Assembly (NCBI RefSeq): GCF_000682735.1
Contig: NZ_AWFD01000003.1
Location: forward strand, 62,001-126,000
Reading direction: 5' to 3'
Length of the DNA stretch: 64,000 bases
Source of the DNA: Hyphomonas sp. CY54-11-8
GTDB taxonomy: Bacteria > Pseudomonadota > Alphaproteobacteria > Caulobacterales > Hyphomonadaceae
Every line of letters begins with the position of its first letter. Position 1 is the first letter of the stretch. Both the position numbers and the translations under genes were made by a program. Positions 33,328 through 42,828 of the stretch are shown here, piece by piece. The notes under the pieces were generated by a model, which had not been told where the DNA came from, did not search any database, and saw nothing but the letters and a program-made list of their open reading frames with translations.

Positions 33328-34626
33328 CTATTCGCTCCGCCACACTTTCAGGAAAAAGCGTTCGAAGGCAAAGACAATCAGGATGCCCGATGCAGCGATC
33401 AGGACAATGGCCGGATCAGCATGCCATTTCAGAACAAGAAATGCGGCGAGCGCCAAGGCATCCAGCACCATGGCCGTGATCAACACAAGCGGCGTTGCAC
33501 CTACATCCTTTCTGAGGTGCCGGAACACACCCCAGTGAATGATAATGTCCATCACAAGGTAGAAGATTGCCCCGAGAGACGCGATCCGGCTGAGATCGAA
33601 CAAGGCAGCAAGAAGTGCGGCAGCGACCACAGTGTAAACGAGCGTGTGACGCTGGACAGTTCCGGGCATACCGAAATGTTCATGCGGGATGAGGCTCATA
33701 TCGGTCAGCATGGCCAGCATGCGTGACACCGCAAAAAGACTGGCAAGCAGGCCGGAAGCGGTCGCGATAATCGCGATCGCCACGGTGAACCACAGCCCGT
33801 AATTGCCGAGTGCAGGCCGGGCGGCTTCAGCCAGTGCATAGTCTTTCGCTGAAATGATATCCGGGATCGACAGCGTGGACCCAACTGCAAAACAGACCAG
33901 CAGATAGACAAATGTACAGATGGCCAGCGAGATCATGATCGCCCGCCCGACATTCCGTTTCGGGTCTTTCACCTCGTCGCCGCTATTGGTGATGGTCGTG
34001 AAGCCCTTGAAGGCAAGGATGGCCAGAGCCACACCGGCCAGGAAGCCGCCGGGTGAAGTGTCGCTTACGAGATCCTTTTCTGCGGGCTGAAAGCTGAAGC
34101 CGGCTGCCCAGAGCGCCACCAGGGCGAAGATCAGTATTCCGCCTATCTTCAGGATTGCTGTAATCTGAGAGATGCGGTCGATAAGCTGATTTCCGGCAAT
34201 GTTGATTACAAAGGCGAGAATGATCAGGCCAACGGCCAGCAACGGCACCAGCATGCCGCCTTCGATGCCGAAAAGCTGCAAGGTGTAAGTGCCGAAGGTC
34301 CGGGCGACGAGACTCTCATTGATGATCATGGAAAAGGCCATCAGCAGGGCCGCACCGCCTGTCACAGTCGACGGTCCATAGGCGCGCTTCAGGATCATGG
34401 CGATGCCGCCCGCGCTCGGATACTTGTTCGACACCTTGATGTAGGAATAGGCGCTGAAGCCGCTCACGATCGCTGCCGCGAGGAAGGCCAGCGGAAAGAG
34501 GCTCCCAGCGAGTTCGGCGACCTGTCCTGTCAGCGCAAAGATGCCGGCGCCAATCATGACGCCAGTGCCCATGGCCACCGTTCCTGAAAGGGTCAGCGAC
34601 CCTTGCTCGTATTGGTCTTCACGCAT
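33328..34626 (-). CDS. APC-superfamily amino acid permease
   Basis: A 432-residue transporter with about 12 membrane helices. The N-terminal helix 1 signature (GTVAMGTGVMIGAGIFALTG) contains the unwound Gly motif that binds the substrate amino group. It is followed by helices of the expected length and a short cytosolic C-terminus. The substrate is not readable. It begins 30 bases after the stop of the P-type ATPase gene on the same strand, so the two probably form one transcription unit. Confidence 0.88.
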   Translation of the reverse strand: MREDQYEQGSLTLSGTVAMGTGVMIGAGIFALTGQVAELAGSLFPLAFLAAAIVSGFSAYSYIKVSNKYPSAGGIAMILKRAYGPSTVTGGAALLMAFSMIINESLVARTFGTYTLQLFGIEGGMLVPLLAVGLIILAFVINIAGNQLIDRISQITAILKIGGILIFALVALWAAGFSFQPAEKDLVSDTSPGGFLAGVALAILAFKGFTTITNSGDEVKDPKRNVGRAIMISLAICTFVYLLVCFAVGSTLSIPDIISAKDYALAEAARPALGNYGLWFTVAIAIIATASGLLASLFAVSRMLAMLTDMSLIPHEHFGMPGTVQRHTLVYTVVAAALLAALFDLSRIASLGAIFYLVMDIIIHWGVFRHLRKDVGATPLVLITAMVLDALALAAFLVLKWHADPAIVLIAASGILIVFAFERFFLKVWRSE

Positions 34627-34656
34627 TCGAATTTCCCGCGGAATTGACCGCGCTGT

Positions 34657-36894
<2,238 letters not shown>

Positions 36895-37020
36895 GGTGCA
36901 AAGGTAAGCACGATCGTGCCAGGAAAGAAGGGGCACGTTCAAAAGGATCTGACGCGAAGTCAGGCTTGCGGGCGCGTCGTTCCGCACTAGCCTCCCCGTC
37001 AAAAGACAAGGGAGCGAAAC

Positions 37021-38256
37021 ATGGCGATTGATTTCACGATACCGGAAGAGGCGAAAGAAGTACGCGAGCGCGTGCGCAAATGGGTGCAGGAAGAATGCAT
37101 CCCCGCCGAGAAGGCGATGGCGGCGGGCAAGCCCTACAAGGAAGTGCTGGCCGAGCTGCGCGCCAAGGCCCGCGCGAAGGGTCTGTGGCTACCCTTCTTC
37201 CCGGTCGAGCATGGCGGTATGGGCCTCGGGCCGCTCGCCAACGCACTGGTCCAGATGGAACTCGGGCAGAGCCATCTCGGCGCGCTCTCCATGAACTCCC
37301 AGGGTCCGGACGATGCCACCATGCTGACGCTGCTGGCACACGGCACAGACTTCCAGAAAGAGAAATACCTGAAGCCGCTGATCAATGGCGAGAAGCGGAT
37401 CTGTTATTCCATGACGGAGAAGGCCGCGGGCGCCGACGCCACCGGCATGAAGACGACCGCCGTGAAAGACGGCAAGGGCAACTACGTCCTCAACGGTGAG
37501 AAATGGTTCTCCTCCGCCGCCACCGCTGCCGACATCGCAGTCGTCATGGCCAAGACCAATCCGGAAGCGCCGCGCCACCAGCAATATTCCACCTTCATCG
37601 TGGAGCTGCCGAACCCCGGCTACAACATCATTCGCGATATCCCCACCATGGCGGTCCACGGGCCGCACTATGCCGAAATGGGCGGTGGCCATGCCGAGGT
37701 GAAGATCGAGAATCTCGTCGTGCCGGAAGAGAACCTGCTCGGCGGCGAAGGGCAGGGGTTCGCCATGGGCCAGCACCGGCTTGCTTATGGGCGCCTGCGT
37801 CACGGCATGCACAATGTCGCCATGGCTCAGCGCGCACTTGATCTGGCGACGGAACATGTCACCAGCCGCGAAACTTTCGGCAAGAAGCTGGAAGACCGTC
37901 AGGGCGTCCAGTTCATGCTGGCCGAATGTGCCAGCCAGCTCTACATCGCGCGCTTGATGCTGATGCACATCGCCTACAAGGCCGAGAACGGTATGGACAT
38001 CCGCCAGGAGAATGGCATTGCGAAAGTGTTCCTCGCCAATATGGTGCACAAGGTGGTGGACACCGCGATCCAGCTGCACGGCGCGCTCGGCTATTCGCTC
38101 GATACGCCGCTGGCCGCCTGGTACACCCACATCCGCTCCCAGCGCCTCGTTGACGGGCCGGATGAAGTGCACAAGTGGATCACCGGCAAGAACGTGATCC
38201 GCGCCTACAAGAAAGACGGCACCAGCGCCGCCGCAGCCGGTGGAGACCTGCTGTGA
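37021..38256 (+). CDS. Acyl-CoA dehydrogenase
   Basis: A 411-residue flavoenzyme of the acyl-CoA dehydrogenase fold. The central beta domain has [20 protein letters not shown] and [10 protein letters not shown], and the C-terminal helical domain has [20 protein letters not shown] and [17 protein letters not shown]. It most resembles the FadE/aminoglycoside-like bacterial group with an Arg-rich helix [26 protein letters not shown] precedes the ATG. It overlaps the EthD-family gene by 4 bases (GTGA), so they are translationally coupled. Confidence 0.9.
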   Translation: MAIDFTIPEEAKEVRERVRKWVQEECIPAEKAMAAGKPYKEVLAELRAKARAKGLWLPFFPVEHGGMGLGPLANALVQMELGQSHLGALSMNSQGPDDATMLTLLAHGTDFQKEKYLKPLINGEKRICYSMTEKAAGADATGMKTTAVKDGKGNYVLNGEKWFSSAATAADIAVVMAKTNPEAPRHQQYSTFIVELPNPGYNIIRDIPTMAVHGPHYAEMGGGHAEVKIENLVVPEENLLGGEGQGFAMGQHRLAYGRLRHGMHNVAMAQRALDLATEHVTSRETFGKKLEDRQGVQFMLAECASQLYIARLMLMHIAYKAENGMDIRQENGIAKVFLANMVHKVVDTAIQLHGALGYSLDTPLAAWYTHIRSQRLVDGPDEVHKWITGKNVIRAYKKDGTSAAAAGGDLL

Positions 38257-38618
38257 TCAAGCTGACTTTCTGTCTGCGGCGCCTACCGCATCTCACGCGG
38301 GAGGAGTTCCAGACCTACTGGCGGGAGACCCACGCCCCGCTAGTGGCCAAGCATGCGGAGGTGCTCGGCATCCTCCGCTATGTCCAGAACCATACGGCGT
38401 ACGATGAAATGAATGCGGGTATGCAGGCCAGCCGCGGCGGGCCGCCTTCCTATGACGGCGTCGCCGAACTCTGGTTCGAAAGCGAAGAGGCGATGGCCGC
38501 CAATACCAGCGAGGCGGCGGCGAAAGCCGGCAGGGAACTCCTGGAGGACGAGAAGAAGTTCATCGACCTCGCCAACTCCCCCCTCTGGTTCGGGGACGAG
38601 TTCGAGGTGGTGAAATAG
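38253..38618 (+). CDS. EthD-family dimeric alpha/beta-barrel protein
   Basis: A 121-residue protein of the EthD/ferredoxin-like dimeric barrel family: FCLRRLPHLTREEFQTYWRETHAPLVAKH is the family start pattern, with the RxxLTxEEFxxYW block. Its start is a GTG overlapping the stop of the acyl-CoA dehydrogenase gene, with GGTGGAGA upstream. EthD proteins accompany degradative enzymes; their exact task varies. A degraded second copy of its C-terminal 27 codons lies 860 bases downstream (39476-39556). Confidence 0.85.
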   Translation: MIKLTFCLRRLPHLTREEFQTYWRETHAPLVAKHAEVLGILRYVQNHTAYDEMNAGMQASRGGPPSYDGVAELWFESEEAMAANTSEAAAKAGRELLEDEKKFIDLANSPLWFGDEFEVVK

Positions 38619-38643
38619 TCCGCTCGGGCCGCTCCACGCGCGG

Positions 38644-39354
38644 CTAGATATCCCATCCCATGTACATGCCGGTGATGCCGAGCGCGTCAACACAGGCGTG
38701 GGCGATGATCAGGGGCCAGAGGTTTCGCTTGTAAAGCACGAACAGGCCGCCGATGACGGCCCCGATCATGCCCGTCGTGATCCATCCGCTGAGGCCCTGA
38801 TAATAGAAATGACCATATCCGAAGATCAGCCCTGCGATGAAGACAGCCAGAACAGGTGCCAGAGGCAGGCCTTTGAAGGCTGTCTGCAGCCGCGTGATGA
38901 GATAGCCGCGGAAGAACATTTCTTCTGCCAGTCCGCCGCTGACGATGCCGATGGCAAGCCACATCAGATAGACTGGCAGGTTTCCGGCGATGCCAGTAAA
39001 GCGATCCGTTGCCGCGTCCTGGCCTTCTGGCAGGGGCTCAATTCCGATGGCTTGCAAGGCCACTTGCGTAACAACGCCGGTAACGATGATCGCGACGATG
39101 CCCAGCAGGGTCTGAGGCACCATGAGCCATTTGCTCTTCGCTCCCGGAACTGCGCGCAGTCCCATGCCTGACCAGTATATGCCCCGGCGTCGCAGATAGA
39201 CGGTCAGGAGAACCAGCAGCGTGATGAGAGAAACAGGACCGGAAAATCGCCAGAAGAAATGATCGAGCGCGGCCTTGGAAAGAAACGCGATAGCCACGAC
39301 GGCAATAACTTCCGCCAGCGCTTTGGAGCGCTCGCGGTTCGAATAGGTGTTCAT
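38644..39354 (-). CDS. CPBP-family intramembrane glutamic endopeptidase
   Basis: A 236-residue membrane protease of the CAAX/CPBP (ABI) family with about 7-8 helices. The catalytic motifs are AEEMFFRGYL (EExxxR), FGYGHFYYQG (FxxxH) and IIAHACVD (HxxxD/N). Such proteins process prenylated or bacteriocin-like substrates or have unknown targets. The start at 39354 follows a cytosolic N-terminus (MNTYSNRERSKALAEV); the longer frame to 39549 reads through the EthD remnant in antisense and is rejected. Confidence 0.85.
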   Translation of the reverse strand: MNTYSNRERSKALAEVIAVVAIAFLSKAALDHFFWRFSGPVSLITLLVLLTVYLRRRGIYWSGMGLRAVPGAKSKWLMVPQTLLGIVAIIVTGVVTQVALQAIGIEPLPEGQDAATDRFTGIAGNLPVYLMWLAIGIVSGGLAEEMFFRGYLITRLQTAFKGLPLAPVLAVFIAGLIFGYGHFYYQGLSGWITTGMIGAVIGGLFVLYKRNLWPLIIAHACVDALGITGMYMGWDI

Positions 39355-39475
39355 GATCTGGAAGTCCCTCTGGGTTTGCTCCCGCCTGAAGTTCGGCGAA
39401 CATGAGGAGGATGCCGCGAGGCAGCTATTTGGATGCAGACGGGTGAGGAAAGAATCTGGACCGCCAACAGTCGGT

Positions 39476-39556
39476 GCCGAATTGCTCGGGGACAAGAGGA
39501 AATGCATCGCTCTCGCCAATTCCCCACTCTGGTCAGGGAATAAGTTCAAAGTTGTT
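39476..39556 (+). pseudogene. Degraded fragment of an EthD-family C-terminus
   Basis: Twenty-seven codons read AELLGDKRKCIALANSPLW then SGNKFKVV. The last 26 align without gaps to the C-terminal codons of the EthD gene at 38253-38618 (ELLEDEKKFIDLANSPLW then FGDEFEVV), with 17 identical residues. The rest of the EthD domain is missing upstream, where only GPPTVG could be a further trace. It lies in the gap between the divergent CPBP and MscS genes. I read it as the remnant of an old duplication. Confidence 0.7.
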
Positions 39557-39597
39557 GGCTCGTCCTTGCCGCCGCGGATGGAACCTTTCTGCGTCTC

Positions 39598-41022
39598 GTG
39601 TATTCTGGGAGAGTGAATTCGCGTTCAAACCTGACCGGCGTTCCCGCCGTGCTGACGGGCTGGCTCTTCGCCGGCTTGATGGTGCTTTGCCTCGTCCTGA
39701 TGAGCCCGGCCGCGCTGGCGCAGGCACCTGAGCCGCCGACAGACCCGACCCCCGCCATCCAGACGCCCCCGCCGCAGGCAGGCGATGCGGAGATCAAAAC
39801 GCGCATCTCGGAAATTTTTGCCGAGATCGCGACGCTGCGCCGGGTGACTGTGGAGGTGAACCATGGCGTCGTGACGCTGGGTGGGGAAGTGGCCAGCAGT
39901 GCCGCCGTCACCCGCGCCGAGGAGATTGCCTTGCGCGTGAATGGCGTCGTCACGGTTGAGAACCAGATCGAACGGCGCCTCGCGGTGGAGGACAGTTCCA
40001 CATCGATCTTCGGAGATCCGTCCAGCCGCTTGCAGAAAGTCTACCGCGCCCTGCCGCTCTACGGCGTGTCGCTGGGCGTGTTCCTGGTCATTGTGCTTTT
40101 CGGGCATTTGCTCGCCTCATGGCGCAGCTTCTGGCGCCTCATTCTGCCCAACCCATTCCTGGTGGAGCTCGTCTCCGGCGCATTCCGCATCGTGATGCTG
40201 CTGGTCGCGTTGATTGCGGCGATGAACATTCTTGGCGCGACGGCGATGATGGGCACGATCCTCGGCGGGGCGGGCGTGATCGGCCTCGCCATCGGCTTCT
40301 CCGTGCGCGACACGCTGGAGAACTACATCTCCTCCATCATGCTCAGTGTACGCCAGCCCTTTCGCGCGAACGAGCATGTCGTCATCGACCAGCATGAAGG
40401 CAAGGTGATGCGGCTCACCTCCCGCTCCACCGTCCTGATGACGCTGGACGGCAATCATCTGCGCATCCCGAACTCTACCGTCTTCAAGGCAGTGATCCTG
40501 AACTATACCCGCAATCCGGAACGCCGGTTCCAGTTCGATCTCGGTGTCGATGCGGCCGACGATCCGGTCGCGGCTATGCAGCTCGGCCTCGACCGGATGA
40601 AGGCGCTGCCCTTCATCCTGCAGACGCCGGAGCCTGAGGCCTTCATCCAGACGGTCGGCGATTCCAATATCGTGCTGCGCTTCATGGGGTGGGTCGACCA
40701 GCGGGAGACGAATTTCGGCAAGGCCCGAGGCCTCGCCATCGCGGCGACCAAGGATGCACTGGAGGAAGGTGGCTTCACCCTGCCGGAGCCGATCTACCGC
40801 GTCCGCTTCGACAGCGGCGTAGAGGATGCGCTGAAAAGCACGAAGCCGGCACCCGGTGCAGCCGCCCGGCCGCCGCAAGCGCCGCCACGCCCGAAAGCCC
40901 CCGTCGACACGAGCGAGGCCGCCGACGTCGCCGCCGACAATACGATCGACGAAAAAGTCGCCGCCGAACGCGCCAGCAGCAAGGAAGCCGACCTGCTGGA
41001 TGAAGAAAGCCCGGTTGAGTAG
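39598..41022 (+). CDS. MscS-type mechanosensitive channel with N-terminal BON domain
   Basis: A 474-residue protein. A signal/helix (about residues 20-42, ending ALAQ) is followed by a Pro-rich linker and a periplasmic BON domain (about 62-130, RVTVEVNHGVVTLGGEV and NGVVTVENQIERRL). The MscS part follows with several helices, the pore-lining GGAGVIGLAIGFSVRDTLENYISSIMLSVRQPF and the beta domain (VMRLTSRSTVLMTLDGNHLRIPN). The C-terminal 70 residues are Ala/Pro-rich and probably disordered. It should open under membrane tension. The start (GTG at 39598) is uncertain; GTG 39613 or ATG 39679 are alternatives. Confidence 0.85.
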   Translation: MYSGRVNSRSNLTGVPAVLTGWLFAGLMVLCLVLMSPAALAQAPEPPTDPTPAIQTPPPQAGDAEIKTRISEIFAEIATLRRVTVEVNHGVVTLGGEVASSAAVTRAEEIALRVNGVVTVENQIERRLAVEDSSTSIFGDPSSRLQKVYRALPLYGVSLGVFLVIVLFGHLLASWRSFWRLILPNPFLVELVSGAFRIVMLLVALIAAMNILGATAMMGTILGGAGVIGLAIGFSVRDTLENYISSIMLSVRQPFRANEHVVIDQHEGKVMRLTSRSTVLMTLDGNHLRIPNSTVFKAVILNYTRNPERRFQFDLGVDAADDPVAAMQLGLDRMKALPFILQTPEPEAFIQTVGDSNIVLRFMGWVDQRETNFGKARGLAIAATKDALEEGGFTLPEPIYRVRFDSGVEDALKSTKPAPGAAARPPQAPPRPKAPVDTSEAADVAADNTIDEKVAAERASSKEADLLDEESPVE

Positions 41023-41025
41023 GGC

Positions 41026-42216
41026 TTAGGCCAGCGCCGCTTCGAGGTCTGCCAGGATGTCCTCGACATCCTCCAATCCGACGGAGAGGCGGATCAGGCC
41101 ATTACTGATGCCATGTTCGAGGCGTTCTTCTTCCGTATAGGTCGAATGGGTCATGCTGGCCGGGTGCTGGATCAGCGTTTCGGCATCGCCGAGGCTGACG
41201 GCGCGGCGGATCAGCTGCAGCCGGTTCATCATCCCGATGCCCGCCTCGTAACCGCCCGCGAGCTCGAATGCGATCATGCCGCCGAAGCCGTCCATCTGGC
41301 GCGTGGCGAGGTCATGCTGCGGATGGCTGGCGAGGCCCGGATAGTAGACAGTCTCCACGCCCGGCTGGGCTTCCAGCCATTCGGCTACGTACTGTCCGCT
41401 CTCGCAATGGCGCGCCATGCGCAGCTGCAAGGTCTTCAGTCCACGCATCACCAGCATCGCATTGAAGGGCGACATGACGGAGCCGGTCATATCCTTCACG
41501 CCGATCATGCGGACGTCCTTGATGGCCTCAGTGCGGCCGAGCACCATGCCCGCCACAAGGTCGCCGTGCCCGCCCAGATATTTGGTGGCCGAGTGGACGA
41601 CGAAGTCGGCGCCGAGTTCGATCGGCCGGGTCAGCAGGGGAGAGGCGTAGGTGTTATCCACTACCACAAGCGCGCCGGCCGCGTGCGCGATGTGGGACGT
41701 TTCGCGAATGTCGACAAGCCGCATGTTCGGGTTTGCTGGCGTCTCGAAATAGACGATCCGCGTTTTCTCGCTGATCGCGGCGGAGAGGTTTGCCGGGTCG
41801 CGCAGATCGACATGGGTGATCTTCACGCCGAAACGCGAGAGGCCGTCGCGCATGAAGGCAAACGTGCAGCCATAGAGCGTCTGGTCGGTGATGATCTCGT
41901 CGCCTGGCTTCAGCAGCGTCCACATGAGGGAGCTGATGGCGCCCATGCCGCTGGCAGTGGCGAGGCCCGCTTCGGCGCCTTCGAGGCTGGCGATCCGGTC
42001 TTCCAGCAGGGCGACAGTGGGGTTCGAGATGCGGGAATAGATGTGGCCCTCGGCCTCACCGGCAAACAGCGCGCCGCCCGTCTGCGCGTCCGGAAAGGCG
42101 AAGGTCGACGTCAGATGTACCGGCGGTGTCAGCGCATAGTCGTTTTTAGCCGGGTCGTAGCCATGATGAATGGCGCGGGTGGCGGGGCCTAAAGGGCGGG
42201 TCGCATCGAATGCCAT
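41026..42216 (-). CDS. megL: Methionine gamma-lyase
   Basis: A 396-residue PLP enzyme of the Cys/Met-metabolism family that splits methionine to methanethiol, ammonia and 2-oxobutyrate. Lys212 in HSATKYLGGHGD binds PLP, and Cys117 in TLYGCTFA is the residue typical of methionine gamma-lyases rather than cystathionine enzymes. Start: ATG at 42216 with GGAGA 6 bases upstream; the longer frame to 42690 is antisense to the Lrp gene. It is divergent from the Lrp-type regulator at 42325 with a palindromic site between them. Confidence 0.9.
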   Translation of the reverse strand: MAFDATRPLGPATRAIHHGYDPAKNDYALTPPVHLTSTFAFPDAQTGGALFAGEAEGHIYSRISNPTVALLEDRIASLEGAEAGLATASGMGAISSLMWTLLKPGDEIITDQTLYGCTFAFMRDGLSRFGVKITHVDLRDPANLSAAISEKTRIVYFETPANPNMRLVDIRETSHIAHAAGALVVVDNTYASPLLTRPIELGADFVVHSATKYLGGHGDLVAGMVLGRTEAIKDVRMIGVKDMTGSVMSPFNAMLVMRGLKTLQLRMARHCESGQYVAEWLEAQPGVETVYYPGLASHPQHDLATRQMDGFGGMIAFELAGGYEAGIGMMNRLQLIRRAVSLGDAETLIQHPASMTHSTYTEEERLEHGISNGLIRLSVGLEDVEDILADLEAALA

Positions 42217-42295
42217 GGGGATCTCCATCTTTAAGGAGATTCTACCATGGGATTGTGGGCGAAAGGTGCCGAACTGCGTCGTCTTTTGCTTGCAG

Positions 42296-42314
42296 ATTGG
42301 CAGAATATGCCAAT
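42296..42314. promoter_or_regulatory. Operator between megL and the Lrp-type gene
   Basis: ATTGGCAGAATATGCCAAT has perfect 7-base arms around GAATA. It lies 10 bases before the Lrp-family ATG and 79 bases from the megL start, suitable for autoregulation plus control of megL. Confidence 0.6.
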
Positions 42315-42324
42315 ACAGTCGTGT

Positions 42325-42795
42325 ATGGATGCCATAGATGCCAGAATTATCCGCGCCCTGCAGCGCGATGGACGCCTCACCAACCTCGAACTGGCCGAGG
42401 AAGTGGGCCTCTCGCCTTCGCCCTGCCTGCGCCGCGTGCGCAATCTGGAGGCTGCCGGGGTGATCCAGGGTTACACTGCCCTCGTCGACCAGAAGGCCTG
42501 CGGCTATCCCATCACCTGCCTGGTGCGCATCCGCCTCGCCAATCATTCGCAGGAAAACGTGCAGGCTTTCGAGAAGAAAATCGCGGAAACCGACGCGATT
42601 CTGGACTGCTATCTGATGACGGGCGGGGCGGACTACGAGCTGCGAATCGTCGCCCGCAGCCTTGATGATTATGAGCAGCTGGTGCGCCACACGATCCAGA
42701 AACTGCCGGGAATCGCCTCCATCGAGACCAGTTTTGCCTATGGAGTTGTGAAGAAGTCCCGCATCCTGCCGGTCCGTGTGGAAAAGGGTGCATAG
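42325..42795 (+). CDS. Lrp/AsnC-family regulator (MdeR-like)
   Basis: A 156-residue regulator. The N-terminal helix-turn-helix is LDARIIRALQRDGRLTNLELAEEVGLSPSPCLRRVRNLEAAGVI, with the C-terminal RAM domain carrying a ligand-binding LMTGGADYELRIVARSLDDYEQLV pattern. In Pseudomonas putida, MdeR of this family activates mdeA (methionine gamma-lyase), which is also divergently placed. The start at MDAIDARI is chosen as it opens the HTH; longer frames run into the operator region. Confidence 0.88.
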   Translation: MDAIDARIIRALQRDGRLTNLELAEEVGLSPSPCLRRVRNLEAAGVIQGYTALVDQKACGYPITCLVRIRLANHSQENVQAFEKKIAETDAILDCYLMTGGADYELRIVARSLDDYEQLVRHTIQKLPGIASIETSFAYGVVKKSRILPVRVEKGA

Positions 42796-42828
42796 AACCC
42801 GCCCCGGAACCTGCTATAGACAGCCCCC

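Noticed and set aside
42217-42690. N-terminal extension of methionine gamma-lyase
   Set aside because: It would run antisense through the Lrp-type gene; GGAGA precedes the start at 42216 and the protein then has the family's normal length.
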